64,000 bases of DNA from Fusarium oxysporum f. sp. lycopersici 4287 (GCF_000149955.1 NC_030986.1:95863-159862); one strand, 5' to 3'; positions 13,028 through 25,383 are shown, counted from the stretch's first letter. The notes: generated by a model from the sequence alone, not told the origin. A program made the numbers and translations.

Positions 13028-13446
13028 TCACCGCGGGGTATAATCAACAACCAGTGTCATGCCAATGCTGGGGCTCTTGCCGTTAGCGTCTTCGGTCATG
13101 CTATAGAATTTGCGTGTTGAGTCGATGTCGGACTGCTGGAGCTGCGGCGGTTCGTTGCGGTAGTTCATGACTGAATTAGGATCAGGCGCATCGATGCGGA
13201 CGGCCTTCTCGCCCTCTCTATCCGTAGTCATCTCGTCACGGACGTCCCCGATGGCGAATTCGTGTCGCAGGCCGAGGACATGCCCAAGCTCGTGGATAAA
13301 GACATTCCACACTGCAAATCGTCAGCCTAGGAAATCCATGTCAAAGCTACTAAAAGGACTTACTGTGTAGCTTCCACTCTTTGCTGAATGCATAAGAGTA
13401 CACGAACATGTAGTTAAGGCCCTCGCCGTTGGGGAAGAAGGCTCTG
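13028..13446 (-). pseudogene. zincin metalloprotease, 5'-truncated
   Basis: C-terminal part of a fungal zinc metalloprotease of the metzincin type. The first surviving exon (about 13446 down to 13372) reads FFPNGEGLNYMFVYSYAF. After an intron (13313-13371) the next begins at the zinc site HELGHVLGLRHE, which has the HExxHxxGxxH ligands. Downstream NSVMNY supplies the Met-turn. It ends at 13028. The propeptide and first half of the catalytic domain, and any signal peptide, are missing: coding similarity stops where the opposite-strand tyrosinase fragment begins. The surviving zinc site looks intact, but without the N-terminal half the protein should not fold normally. Confidence 0.75.
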
Positions 13447-14586
13447 GCGGACAATCATACCACCACGGACGTGAGCCGGTATACCAAGCCTGCCGGTTAT
13501 AAGACCGTTCGCTACCCACTCTCCGGTCTTGTTGGAAACCCTAAAGACAAACACGACACTGAAGTCCATAACGCCAAGTACCTGAATCATGAAGACAACA
13601 CGAAGATCCTCAATTCCAATGTCAAAGCCTGGATAGACGGCACAGTCCAGATTACACCCGATGGCGACCCTGATACCAGAATCCCCGACACCTACTCGGT
13701 CTTTTCTCGTTTTCAGATCTGTCTCGAGGCGCCCAACTATACCGTCTTCTCCAACAAGGCTTCCATGGCACAATGCATTGTAGAGCATGGTGGTCGGCCG
13801 CACTATGGTGTCGCCCTCGAGGAACCGCATAACGCCATCCACCTTGCGCTTGGTGGCTTTTACCAGAAAGGCGTCTATAATGCCGACACAATCCTCGGCG
13901 CCAACGGTGACATGGGAGAGAACGAGACAGCCGCCTTTGACCCCATATTCTACCTCCACCACGCCTTCATCGACTATACCTTCTGGTATTGGCAGCTCCG
14001 TCATGATTGCACTGCTGCCGGTAGTCTGACGGTCGAGGCTGGCAAGGACAGCACTTTTAGCATGGGTGACCCAACCTTCCCGAAGGGTACAGCTCTCGAC
14101 ACAAACAGTCCATTGGATCCTTTCAAGAAGCCTGGCGGTGGATTCTATGCATCGGAAGACGTGACAGACATCAAGAAATTTGAATACAGCTATGGTCCTG
14201 GCTCGCTCGACGTCGACAATGATCCAGGCCGTTATACGCCACCCACGGGGCCCATTGCTAGTATCGCGCGGGTGCACAATGTCAGCCGTGCAGATTACGC
14301 TGACTCCTTCGTCATCCGCACTCATGTTGAACTGCCCGATGGTAGAAAAGTCGAAGTTGGGCGCGAAGCCGTGCTCAGCCGATGGAATGTTGCAGGATGC
14401 CGCAATTGCCAGGATCATCTAGACGAGAACTTGTTTATCGCCATCGATAAGAAGACAATGGAAACGTTGAAAGGTAACAATGATTACAAGGAGAACATCA
14501 AGTTCCACGTTCAAATCCAGTCCCGTCAGTTTGGTGGTGATGAATTACGTGAGCCTGTACGAGAACCGGTAGTCGAGTTTTTGTAG
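13447..14586 (+). pseudogene. tyrosinase, 5'-truncated (CuB half and C-terminal domain)
   Basis: Open from about 13429, with recognisable tyrosinase from VSRYTKPAGYKTVRYPLSG onward. It keeps the CuB copper site, with His in HNAIHLALGG and in DPIFYLHHAFIDYTFWYW, and the C-terminal domain (ASIARVHNVSRADYADSFVI). The entire CuA half, with its HxxxH/Cys-His bridge region, is missing, as is an ATG in proper context: the first codons of the open frame derive from the neighbouring metalloprotease antisense. About 380 residues remain of a family usually 550-700 long. A type-3 copper centre needs both CuA and CuB, so activity is not expected. The body has no stop or frameshift, so truncation may be recent. 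Confidence 0.8.
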
Positions 14587-14743
14587 ATGTCTGATAGGAG
14601 ATCAGAAGCGAGGTTGCTGGCTCTTATATCAAGTGGATATTTGGTGTTGAAAACGCTTGACTAACACAGTTTTACTCCTGTTCACAGCAGACAGAGACGA
14701 GTCAAATAAACGCATGCGCTTTAGTATTAATAATATAGAGGTC

Positions 14744-16462
14744 TCATCGACATTGCCAACTGGAAGTCTTTTTGGGATTGCCGCCAATATATGTCTGCGT
14801 CTTAGGGTACAGGCAATGTTTACGCTGAAAGTCGATTCCGTTAGTGGCAGTGTCGTTGATGAACTTGGTACCCGTCAAACTCGCAGGCGCTTGTCCCTTC
14901 TCGACCCAAGCCACCATGGCCGCCAATACATTATGTTGAGGATCAAATGGGACACCTGCAGCAGGGGCACCACCGCCCTGACCAACAGCCCAGGCGCCAG
15001 GACCCGAGTTGCAGTGGAACATGCCTGACATGCGGAAATAGCGATAGTAGTCCTGAAGGTCGTTATCGGCAGAGTACATACGATTCCAGAAACGCTGGGT
15101 ATTGAATTGGGTGATTTGGTTATCCTGGCCACCGTGATAGCTGAGCAACTTTCCACCGCGTTTCTTGAACTTTGGGAGTTCTTGAGGGTAGGTACGGATG
15201 TCGAATGGGTTCAGCTCATCCGCCTTTTGGACATCATTCGTGTTGTAGGTGCTAGCATCCCAGCTGGGGTCGTTGTATACAACGTATCGGAACCAATCTT
15301 CAGAATAGCTGAAGGGGGTGCCTGCGATGAGCTTGGATACGGCCTGTAGTTCATTGCCAGGATTCATGCGAGGGAAGATGAGCTTGCCGTTGGGATATGT
15401 ATAAGGAGCGTAGATCTTTTGCAGCTGAGCGACTTGAGCCGAGTTCAAGCAGTTCTTGGGACGTCTTGGGCTGCATTGAAGAGTCTTTGGGTTAAAGAAA
15501 CACTTATCTGGGACCTCGATAATTCCATCCTCAACGCCATCGATCTTATCGCACTGTCGAAGAACTTCGTCATGGATCAGGCCTTTCCAGGTGTCAATGG
15601 GAATGTAGTTGGGTGAGTCTGCAGACCCTGTAATTGGGTAGAACATAGCTCTTTGGCCTTGGAGATTGTTGAAGTCAACAGCTGGGCATCCAGCTACAAT
15701 TCCGTCATAGTCTTTAGGGTACTTCTCTGCAGCCTTGATACCCATGCGACCGCCCAGCGAGCAGCCGAGATAGTAATTGTGAGCTGGCGATTTGCCGTAG
15801 AAAGCTTTGATGAGCTTCTTGGCTGAGCGAGTGCCAGTGTGCAGACTTGTTTGATCAGTCAATGGCTCACAATTGAGAAACGAATAGGAAGGCCCTGATA
15901 CTCACGCTCTGTAAGAGAAATCCTTGACGATTTCGGGGTTGTTCAACATGGTGATACCCGTGGTACCATTGTGGCCGTTGTTTGTACCCATGGTGGCGAA
16001 ACCATTGGTTGTGCCATAAGCAAGATCCTCGTACTTGATGCCTAAACGTCTTGTCTCAGCTTCACCATAGTCTTGTGCTTGTTGATTGACAATTCACTCA
16101 CATCCATCGATTCCGCCATTTCCAGTTGCAAGATATCTCGATTCCTTCCAATCACTGGGCAACCATAGCTCAAAGCTGATCGAGGACCGCTTTGAAGTGG
16201 GAATTTGTAGGGCAATGCGACACAGGTCGACTGTGACAGCTTGAGAGGCGCGGTTGCAGGTCGGGACGTTATCTGATAACTGTAACGTTGTACCAGCAGA
16301 AACAAACTCCTGTCGCGTCAAGGTCGAATTCTTTATGAAGCCCGTTGGCTTGAAAGCTAGACACCTCTTGCGGAAGTGTCCGTAGTCACCATGGCAAGCA
16401 GCACTCGCTACCAGGCAACTCAGTACAACAAGACACCAGCAGATACGTAGTAGCAGAGCCAT
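14744..16462 (-). CDS. secreted tannase/feruloyl esterase family protein
   Basis: Three exons (16462-16102, 16041-15906, 15845-14744) give 532 aa with consistent phases. A signal peptide is present (LRICWCLVVLSCLVASAACH). Family motifs in order: LATGNGG with a conserved GC across intron 1, EDLAYGTTNGFATMGTNNGH, then LHTGTRSAKKLIKAFYG after intron 2. The nucleophile motif GCSLGGRMG has the catalytic Ser and the disulfide Cys, GGQDNQI supplies the acid, and SGMFHCNSGPGAW carries the catalytic His beside the paired Cys. Such enzymes release ferulic or gallic acid esters from plant polymers outside the cell. The gene is intact; the tyrosinase fragment ends 158 bp away in convergent orientation. 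Feruloyl esterase B versus tannase cannot be decided from sequence. Confidence 0.9.
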
Positions 16463-17697
16463 GATTCCTTTACTTTGCTGCAGCAGTACCCGGTCCGTCA
16501 GTGTTGAAGAACTGCGCCTCAGGTTCTAGTTAAAGGAATGGCAAAAGAGGGCGGGATGAGATGGGATGACGAACAAATGTCTCTCGGTCACTAATCGTTG
16601 GACAACCGAAAAACCCGATGGATGACTAGGATAGGTCTTGGCAGAGCGTACCTACGTAGGCGAGGTGCAGGGGCGCGGCGCAGACGCTGCAGTTCATGTT
16701 CCCCGAGATTGGGGCGGAGACGGGAGATAGAGAATCGGACGATGCTGACGGGAAATTAATCGGGCACAACAGGCTATTACATGACCGCCATGACGGCTGC
16801 CTGTTGGTATGTAAGCACTAAGGAAGATTGTTTCCGGCACTACGGAACCAACAGCAGGGGCCGCGATAAAATGCATTGAGATTCATGAGCCACTAACCAT
16901 ATGTGATTACTTTCTCAACAGTGATTTTCTAGAGTTGATTCTGAAGGCTTGAAGTCGTGAGATCCGAAGCCTTCAGGCCCGGAACTTTCCCCATCGTGAA
17001 TAGAGTTATTATTAGGTACCAGCCTAGCTAAGAGTCTGTCCCTCTTTCCCCATTGAAGCACGGGCTTCAATTTAATCGGACGGGATGTGGCATTTAGCTT
17101 GACGTTCTACAGAGATCTTCGGCCCCGTCGGAATTGGGGACGGTGGACACATTTAGTTCATCTTGGCAATGTTGAAAATGCAAAATACCTCAAATGATTG
17201 TAGCGAAGGATGCATTTATACGGGGTTTCTAGAGTCAACGAGACACTATTGGTGGGATCACATTGTCTACAGATAAGCCAAGGCGGCATTACCGCACCCG
17301 TGTGGATACCAGACTTGACAACATGTCAGGGGTTTGAACATGGTTATAGCGAAGAGACAACGAGCCAAATTCCCTTGACTACTCCGTACTGTGTACATGT
17401 TTCCTCTATTTACCAATCTGGTCTATGATTACGGCGATTTGGGACTGAAAGTGATAAAGAACGACTTCGCATGTGCACCTCACTACACACGCAAGATATG
17501 GAATAATTGTAAATCCTGGAGATGCGCATGGCGATCGAAAAAGGCATGACAGACTTATCGTTTGCCCAACTGCTTAATTTTATAGGTGCATCACAAACGC
17601 GGTTCCTGATACAAATACAATCAATCAGGTTGAGATCCGAGGTATTGTTTATCCCTGATACATTATAAGAAGACGAGTCCACACGTCCAAGTCTATT
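16463..17697. promoter_or_regulatory. upstream region of the esterase; downstream of the rhodopsin-like gene
   Basis: About 1.2 kb without a supported gene. It should hold the promoter of the esterase (start 16462) and the 3' flank of the rhodopsin-like gene (end 17698). Short open stretches on both strands lack motifs. Confidence 0.35.
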
Positions 17698-19033
17698 CTA
17701 TACATTTTCATGCTTTGTGCTGGGATAGTGGCCAGGCGCAAATAGCTCTTCCGTGCTACGGTCTCTGCTCTGCAGCTCGATATTGAGCACCTCAGTCTTG
17801 GTCGGACCAATCTTGCTAAAGCCTTGTCGATCGACCTTTCGTTTCTGGCTCGTGGTTGATGCCATAACACCCGAGCTATCCACCCTAGTTCTTCGCGTGT
17901 GTGAGGCACTCGTTACAGTCGTTGCTATGCCGCTAAAAACAACCTGGAAACAAGGGCGCATTGTCATAATAGTGGAAACAATGACGGCAGTAAATATTTC
18001 GGCCATGGCGAGAGTATTGGGCGTGGTATTATACCCTGATATAGTTAGAAAAATAATGAGCATTGGGAAAAAGGAATGGACATACAGTGAGGATCAGTTG
18101 CAGCTCCTTCGTTAGGCACGTAGATCATCACAACGCGAACCACAGCGCAAGCCGTATGTCTACCTCGTCAGCTCATTAATACGAAAACCTTCAATAAATG
18201 TCTGTTTCAACGTACGCTAGACCCAAGGCAATGAGAAAGAGAAACTGCCATATTTCTTTACTCCGATGCCCCGTTGACAGAAGAGCAGGAAAGGGTATCA
18301 AAACGAGCAAGACCGACGTAAAGGAGTTGATGTAGGCGTTTGCTACGCGGAACTTGGTGTTGTCGATGCATGTCCCGTCGAGATCACCTTGCCAAGCTTT
18401 GCGAATAGGAGTGCATTGGAAAGTCGATACCAGAGTGCCGCCAGTGTAATAGGCAATGATGACGCCCATGAGGGCAAAATTGGCGTATCGTGCAATCTTA
18501 GTACTCAAGAGGACAGGTTTGCTAAAGATATTCATGTAAATAGTACAAATAGAAAGCTTGATCACGCCCGCTGTCGCCTTGAAAAAGACCTGGTTGAGCC
18601 AGAAGCACTGTGAGTAGTGTTAGTGGCGGGATAGAAGTAAAGGGAGGTCGGGAGGGATCTACAATCTTTGGCGTTAGGGCTTTCTGGATATCTGGTGGTA
18701 GATCATCTTTGTGATAACCGTAGCCCCATCGGAAGTATGCTAACACTTTCTTAGAAACAAATTCGTGAACAAGCTCGCGACACTTACGGTCTAGGTTGAA
18801 GCCAGCAAGACATATGCTTAGGGACTGAATAATTAGTCTACATGACGAATAAGACGGAGTTGCGCGAATATTACCAGACCAAGTATCAAGAGGTAATCCG
18901 GTAGGCCGATGACCCTTTTCGAGAGTCGCCAGGATATTCTCCATATGACTAAAATAGTAGCACTAGCCAGTAACGTAAGCGTCACGGCTTTGAGCTTGGC
19001 CGAGTTGTTGGGCCCTTGGTAGTACTCCGACAT
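17698..19033 (-). CDS. PTH11/rhodopsin-domain-like integral membrane protein
   Basis: Multi-exon minus-strand gene. Exon 1 from ATG 19033 has LKAVTLTLLASATILVIWR and LPDYLLILGL. Further exons carry SLSICLAGFNLD and FRWGYGYHKDDLPP. A large exon follows with FWLNQVFFKATAGVIKLS, LMGVIIAYYTGGTLVSTFQC, CTPIRKAWQG and VANAYINSFTSVLLVLIPFP. A short exon holds CAVVRVVMIYVP, and the last exon (about 18046-17698) has YNTTPNTLAMAEIFTAVIVS and a polar cytoplasmic tail. This is the seven-helix fungal rhodopsin-domain/SAT4-like layout, with the conserved CxPxxKxW-like loop. Such proteins are putative membrane sensors; ligands are generally unknown. Exact intron borders near 18650-18890 are uncertain. Confidence 0.75.
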
Positions 19034-20317
19034 GGGCGTCTGATGGAAACTGTAGCTTGGAAAAAAAGCTTCAAAAACAGTTCGAGGGAGGAGAGCGAAA
19101 GGAGCTAGGGACTGCGACTGGCGCGTCTTTATTTAAAACATTAGAATGCATGCGCGCACTGCCTGCGGCGGCACATTGCATACGAACAGCCCATTTTGCA
19201 TTTAACCTTAAAGGCCGATGAGAACTTTCTTACGGCTGACAAGGTGTTGCCACACGCGAAAGCTACTGGATTCCCATCCTGGCCACAGTTCGGACGACAC
19301 CATCAATCTGTGACTCGTCTATTTACAGGGATCTTTGCATGCAGATATTCTTAGGTTACATGCACTGCGGCACGGCTGGAAAAAAGAAAGTTCCTAAAGA
19401 ATGCATTACCATTCATTCAAACAAGACTGGTGGTGATTGAGTTATTGCTGACTTAAAGTCATGTTCTTTCACAAAAGATAAAAGTCCTTCTATTGCAAAA
19501 CAACGGCTACTGGCAGACTGAGCTTTTAACCACGCAGTCATGATCATATCATTCGTGTTTCTACATTGGTCCCAAGGCGTCTAAATCTACTTCTAGCAGC
19601 CAGAGAGTCGAGAGATCCCACCACTATCCTGTACAATGTTGGTCATTAAACTCTAAGTGACATATTGTACCTTTTACCTAAAAGACGGGGATTTAAGCTG
19701 TCCGGGCTTTTGATTGTCAGCCGCTGCCAAGGCCATGGAACTAACACCTTAAATAATCTCTTTTCTCTGATCAGATGTCGGATTCGGGTTAAGTCTTACC
19801 GACACAAGACAAAACAGGCATATCTTTCCGATCGTGTTGGTCGCCCACTTCCCTTCTGAAACTCGCTTACCGGTAATCGGCTGCACCGTCGCTTGGCACT
19901 CTATCAGGAAATTTCTTGCGCGAATTACTTGGGTGGAAAGCAAATCTGAGAGGTATTCCCAAGCGAGCCAACAAAGCTTTTAACAGCCCACAGTCGTGGA
20001 GTATGACCGGGATTGGCTCATTCCAGACAGGCATGTAGGCCTTCTTGAACTGGCATCGCTTCCGACATTCCTTATATGGCGTAGGCTCCGCTCAAGGACT
20101 TGGGACGGGACGGAAGAACGGGCCAACCGTTTCCGCTTCCGAAAGTTAGGAGAATGCAAGGGGTACAGGGCATGCATATAGGTATTAGCATTGGCAAATT
20201 GGTAACTCGGAGTGCTATTTACAGACTCCGGATTACCTAAACGTAAATGCATGAAGTTGTTTCTGCGAGATGGGAATCCAGCCACGAGATACCCTATATA
20301 TTAGAAAATCACTAAAC
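19034..20317. other. intergenic, no gene seen
   Basis: Contains the presumed promoter of the rhodopsin-like gene. Open stretches at 19665-19859 and 19996-20181 have no motif or splice structure and are not supported as genes. Confidence 0.4.
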
Positions 20318-20329
20318 AAATCTCTTACC
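20318..20329. repeat. target-site duplication, left (SINE-like copy 1)
   Basis: AAATCTCTTACC here is repeated at 20988-20999 directly after the A-rich tail of the element. A 12-bp direct repeat is the expected scar of target-primed reverse transcription. Confidence 0.7.
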
Positions 20330-20987
20330 CAACTCTCCCCTGTAAAAATTCTTTCTTGGCACGCACTGTTAGTGCCGTGTTAGGAGCGGGATTTTCTGCA
20401 GGCCACGCGACCACACAAAACTGCGGGGATGCTATCGGCTCCCTAACAGCAGTTTTCAGAGAAGGAATTTTGGAGAGTTCGCCTTCTCTGACAACACCTT
20501 TGTCGGATCTAATGGCGGCACCTCAGAACCAGAACGCCTTAGATATCGGAGGACGATGCCCATGGCATCGGTAGCGACATCCTCCCGATCAACGACGCCG
20601 ATTGCGATGGGTTTTTCTCCTTTGAAGGCAAGCCGCACCGTCGGCCTCTGATTCCTTCCCGAGGTTTTTCCCTGCCGCCGCGACAGTCGACTACGAGCTA
20701 CAACTTGGTTACTGGAGATTGTGGACTGCGTCGGCAGATGTAGTGATGCGCGAGAGAATTCTGGTCGGTGGAAAAAGTTCGACAATAGATTGCCCCCGAA
20801 CCCGCTGACGGGTGACGGGCTTGAGAAATACAGCACCTTTTGTGCCATTGGTATGCTGGATGGTGAAGGAAGCGGGGTTTCCCTGTACCTAGCTAGCTCA
20901 GCACGTCTTTTGCTCCAGTAGGAGATCTGGCTTCGTTACAGCCACCCAGACGAAAAATATACAAACAAACAAACAAACAAACAAAAA
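20330..20987 (+). mobile_element. SINE-like retroposon, copy 1
   Basis: About 650 bp, GC-normal, nearly identical to 58394-59040 (roughly 97% by eye, fewer than about 25 differences). It begins around CTCTCCCCTGTAAAAATTC and ends in a (CAAA)n tail followed by an A run. Direct repeats of 12 bp flank it. No long plus-strand frame or reverse transcriptase is present, so it would depend on enzymes supplied in trans by a LINE. Length, tail and duplications recall the Foxy SINE of Fusarium oxysporum; sequence identity with it was not tested. It lacks RIP mutations, either because it is young or because it is too short to be detected efficiently. Confidence 0.7.
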
Positions 20988-20999
20988 AATCTCTTACCT
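20988..20999. repeat. target-site duplication, right (SINE-like copy 1)
   Basis: Second copy of AAATCTCTTACC (also 20318-20329), immediately 3' of the tail of the element. Confidence 0.7.
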
Positions 21000-21387
21000 C
21001 TGGTCTAACGTATAGCAATTGTGCATTCAAATGATCGCAAAGATAGATGCAGCTAAAATTATTACGTGAGCTGTGCAATTGGGAATCCCTGGCCCGAAGC
21101 TCATCAAGCCTGATTTCCGGAACGGTGGCGACGGGTTTCGACTGGACCGGGCTTTAACAAGAAGGCAGAGCTCGTTTCGCTGCCACCGCCTCGTAAAAGA
21201 AATATCTCGTATTGCAGCCTATTTTTCCTGAGACAATTCGTTGAGGGAGCAATTCAGGGTCTTTAGTGTTGGGACCTAACAATTTATTCCAGACAATGCG
21301 TATTTTTGCAAATACGATCCGCACGAGCTTCGAGACATTCGATCGCGACCATTCTGCCACTCTGTTAACCCATACCAACCATAATAA

Positions 21388-22850
21388 CTAAGTCCATTTA
21401 GCTAGCGGGTTCCAGGGGAGGCGGATTGTCCCTCCATCTCTACAATACGCGATCCCAACATCCCCCTCGTTTGTCCTATAATAGCACACCAACGTCTTTG
21501 GCTCCCAACCCCAAAACCCACCTGCTCCGAGAGTATCTCCTGTACCGTCCAACTCACCTTCTTTCTCCAGCTGTTCTATCCTCGCCCTTCTGTGCAATTT
21601 TGTCAGTCACCCGCGCAAATACAAATGTGTCGAAGTGAGCTGATACTTACGTCAATGCATTCTCATATCCCCAGACCACAGCAATAATTGGTGAGGGTGG
21701 AGCCTGGCAAAATTCCATTCGCTTTTTGGATATAGCCTCGTGTTTGATTTCGATATTAGACGTGGTCGTGCTTTATATCGGACAGGTTAACCCCCAATCA
21801 TTGCAACCATTAAATGTGACTTGACTTACTCAGCGGCAAGAAGCTCCATGGGTCGATCTCCGTACGAATACAACACGTTAAACATCTTTCTTTCCACGTC
21901 AGGCCATGGATCGCCAAACTGTTCTACCAGTGAATCTCCTTTGATTTGCAGGGTTTGCTGTGGAGTCACAAGGCTTCGGACTATTTGCGTAACGTCCTTG
22001 TCTGCAAATACAGCACCATATATATGCAGTGGTGGACCAGTCTGAGGCTGAAACGCACCTATAGAACTTGAGCTTTGAAGTGACATAGGCGCACCCCCCG
22101 CCTGATGTGGCGAGCCAAAGCTCTGTATGCCGGGCACTACTCCAACTGTTTCAGCAGTGGGATTGTGAGCATGCCCGGAGTTACCTGGCGGATGTTGCCC
22201 ATAATATGATGGCGGTGGTGATACTTGGGGTCCAGGTACAAAGACCGGATAGAAGTGCGTCTGTGTTTGCGTATGCGTGTAAGATGCCGTTTGCACCGTT
22301 GGTGCTGGTTGGTGCTGTTGCTGCTTGTTTCCAAAAAGACCCATTATCTTGGCTCCGACGACACCAGCGCCAGCTATTGCAGCGGACTGGGCCATTTTCC
22401 CTAAACCATCTTGTTGGCCATGGCTTTCGTGATGTTTCCCGAATTTATTGCGAAAGGAGGAGCCAGCCAGAAAGCCTCCACCCATAGCCAGTGCAGTCTT
22501 TCCTAGGCCGCGATCTCCATCCCCAAGGGGTTGGTTGTCCGCCCCCACATCCGTGGTAGTTGGATGATTCTCAATCGTAGGGACATTATGATCTTGAAGA
22601 TTCTGGTATTGCTGCTGCCTGGGCGGGGAGACCGGACGCGCCCACTGAGTAGCTCCAGTAGCAGGAAAGACATAGTACCTAGGCAACAAGACTGAGCAAC
22701 ACAGTCGAACCATTTGACAGAATGGAGCTTGGTGCAACTAACCATGCATTGTGCTCTGGGCTCCAGTTCGACACCCAGCCAGTAGGTAAGGTTGGCCCAT
22801 CACCTCCCAGCGCTTCGCAGACGAAAAAGTAGATGCGGGCATATAAGCTA
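21388..22850 (-). CDS. WW-domain-containing protein
   Basis: Spliced minus-strand gene whose exons are short and hard to see individually. A 5' exon ending at 22743 carries LPTGWVSNWSPEHNAW. Intron 22742-22679 joins it to YYVFPATGATQWARP, completing a WW domain with both signature Trp and the Pro; WW domains bind proline-rich ligands. A long linker rich in Gln, Gly, His and Pro follows (GGGFLAGSSFRNKFG, AAIAGAGVVGAKIMG). A conserved fungal C-terminal domain spans exons 22678-21830, 21770-21651 and 21589-21388 (DVTQIVRSLVTPQQTL, FGDPWPDVERKMFNVLYSYG, IIAVVWGYENALT, GFWGWEPKTLVCYYR). Phases fit across all three introns. The true start is unresolved; 22850 is only a bound for what I can follow. 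Role unknown; probably an intracellular adaptor. Confidence 0.7.
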
Positions 22851-24340
22851 CACGATCTTGTTGGGGATTGTTGGTAAGGGGGAGGATGGCGTTTGAGTCA
22901 AAGGGCTATGGTGATTTTGAGACTCGGGGGAACGAAATCGTTGAATATTAGTCGCGGCATGAATAGAGATCATGCCAAGAGGTGAGATGATGCCATTGAC
23001 AGGCTGATGCGGGGTTCATATACCTCCCGACTGCGCATGGCGCGCAGAGTGGTATGGTCAGGCGCCATCGTCTATCCAATGTTCTGATGGAGGGTAATAG
23101 TGCCTGTACTGACGGCCTCCCATTAAGAGGGACCTCCGGATAAGCGGCTTAGTCCTAGAGTCACGAGAGGGAGCGTAATGCATAAATATCAGTACAACAC
23201 AAACAAGTAAGATATAATATTCGTTTCAGCCCTGAGCCTAACGTATGAATGGGCTCAATTAAGGGCGTTAAGGCTCGTAAATGAAGTGCCGAAAGCCGCT
23301 TATTAGCCTAGCTGGGTTTGAACGCAATGCAACGCTAACCAGTCCTGTTGCCTACTGACATGTATTGCCTACATAATTGGTCAAAAGCAATTCCCAGGCT
23401 ATTATCTCACGCAAGTACCCTAGCATTGAAAAGTCTAGACCTTCTGTGGCTTGAGCTACTATGGGAGCTGTGACAGTTTACTTAGTTCTTATTAGTTATT
23501 AATTATTAAGTACTTCTCTGTTATGAGAGAGTACTCCGGCTTGCGACGGAGAGAAGACGAGCAGATCTCCAGGTGCAGCGAAGATTACAATATTCTCAAG
23601 AGGTTTATCTAAATGCCTCAGGGAATCCTCTTTATAGAGTTGCTGGTGCTGCGCTGTCTAAAGCCCAAGGTAATACCAGTATTATTTTCTTAGTATTATT
23701 ATAACTCAGATCGAGTCCTTTAAGCACTAAAGCATCTCTGAAGACTTTAGCTAATGCAATAAAGGTATGTTAGTTATACAATACCAAGTTAAGTAAAATA
23801 ATAAATAAATACTACTTAGTGTCTTAGTGTGTTAAATTTGCTTATAGAGCCTTTATTGGTATATTCGCTTGCTAATGTTGAGGTTTCTTACCTGTTGCTT
23901 TATCTAAGGACCTTATTGCCAAAATGCTGTATCTTAAAACTAAGGTCTTGTGAATAGTGTTATTATTAGCTGCCTGCTCTAACTATAGGGGGATAATTCC
24001 CCTCACATCTTAACCATACCAGAATTGCCCCTACTCACACATTTGTACCGTCTAAAACTTAAATTCCGTGTGATGATATAAGCTCTCAGCCACAAGTCTC
24101 AGCCGCAAATATCACGTAAAACGACATAATCTTTGATAAAGAGCCACCCCGCGATGCCGCCATCCTAGAACTTTCCTGCTACTCATCAATTACCCACTTA
24201 ACCGGAGTTTGCGGCAAGGACTCTTTGCCTGCGAAATGAAGGATGCCGCAGTGGAATTAGATGTATGGTCAGCTCATCATGCTGCTGCGTTTGCCTAGCA
24301 GTTCCGCCAGAATCACCTTCAGGTACCATTTTCAAGCGCG
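22851..24340. other. gene-poor region
   Basis: Includes the likely promoter of the WW-domain gene, then mixed AT-rich sequence with old-repeat character around 23460-23960. No open frame with a motif was found. Confidence 0.4.
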
Positions 24341-25383
24341 CTATGGCTGATCATCAAGACTTAGCGGCGGCGCGATCGAAACCGCCTGGCACAGAGTGAG
24401 TTTCGAAAGGGACAACGCCGCGGGTTGCATGACCTGAAGGCTCAGAAGGCTGCAATGAAGGCGGCTATCGCTGACATCTTCACTGAGGTTAGGCAGGACG
24501 ACCGCCCAGAGCCCCAGGGAAAGATTCGGCAAGCAGCAGTGGCCGCCTAGCTGATTTCTGCTAGTGAGGCAGAGTCGCCAGAATCTGTACCTCCTCAGCA
24601 GACAGCATCACTGAGCCATGGGGACCCTGAGAAATTGAATTAGTACCCAGCAGCTCAGCTATTGTACCAGTTTTAGGAATTGTCCAGAGCAACTTACCAG
24701 AGACGCGACAGACATATTCCGACATATATGCAACACAGCGCCGCGAGGCCAGAGAGCGCATGAAGAAACTCATGCCGAACTTGGAGATCCCGAGGCCTTT
24801 GGACCCTTTCCGCTGTATTGACTGCAACAAGATTGTCGCAGGCTCACAACCCTTTATAGGTGACAACACGATTACATTTGCAGGTCGCCTTTACTGGCGA
24901 TTGGCCGAATGGCATGAATTCCAAGCCCATGGTCGAGAGTCTGCACTGCAATTGCAGCAGTGGAAATGGCGCCCACGGGATTCCGTCCCGCCAGCTCGAG
25001 TCTCAACTACCAACTCCTTGCCTGATGCATCGGGTCATTACGTCAGTTAGGGCTTCGTCTCAAACCCTACTACGATGAAGTCATCAGCGCAAACGTGGCT
25101 TTCGCCGTTTGAAGCCGAAAAACGAGTTCGACTCATGTTTGGAGATAACGTGCTTTCCTTACTCACTGCTCCTAACGCCGGACATTCCCTTATCGATGGC
25201 TCGAGCCTAATGCTTCAGTCCACGTTAGGCACTGGTCTCATCGCTGGGCTTCTCGACAGGCTCTCGAACTGTTTCGTTTGCCATGGAAACACGCCATTTT
25301 GGGAATCGACCAGATTCGATGCAGCCTGCCAAGGGTGGTACTTAGCTGCAGTAGCCTCGCAATACGGGAACCTTAGCGAATGA
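24341..25383 (+). other. degenerate, possibly once-coding stretch
   Basis: Broken plus-strand frames have protein-like composition. 24400-24550 encodes a charged helical piece (AQKAAMKAAIADIFTEVRQ) with stops on either side. 24760-25050 includes a CIDCNK pair, and 25075-25383 opens with an ATG. They do not join into a recognisable family. An old transposon-related or host gene is possible; I could not identify it. Confidence 0.25.

Noticed and set aside
13414..14418. 334-codon open frame antisense to tyrosinase
   Set aside because: The plus strand shows clear tyrosinase motifs; the antisense frame is a codon-bias shadow.
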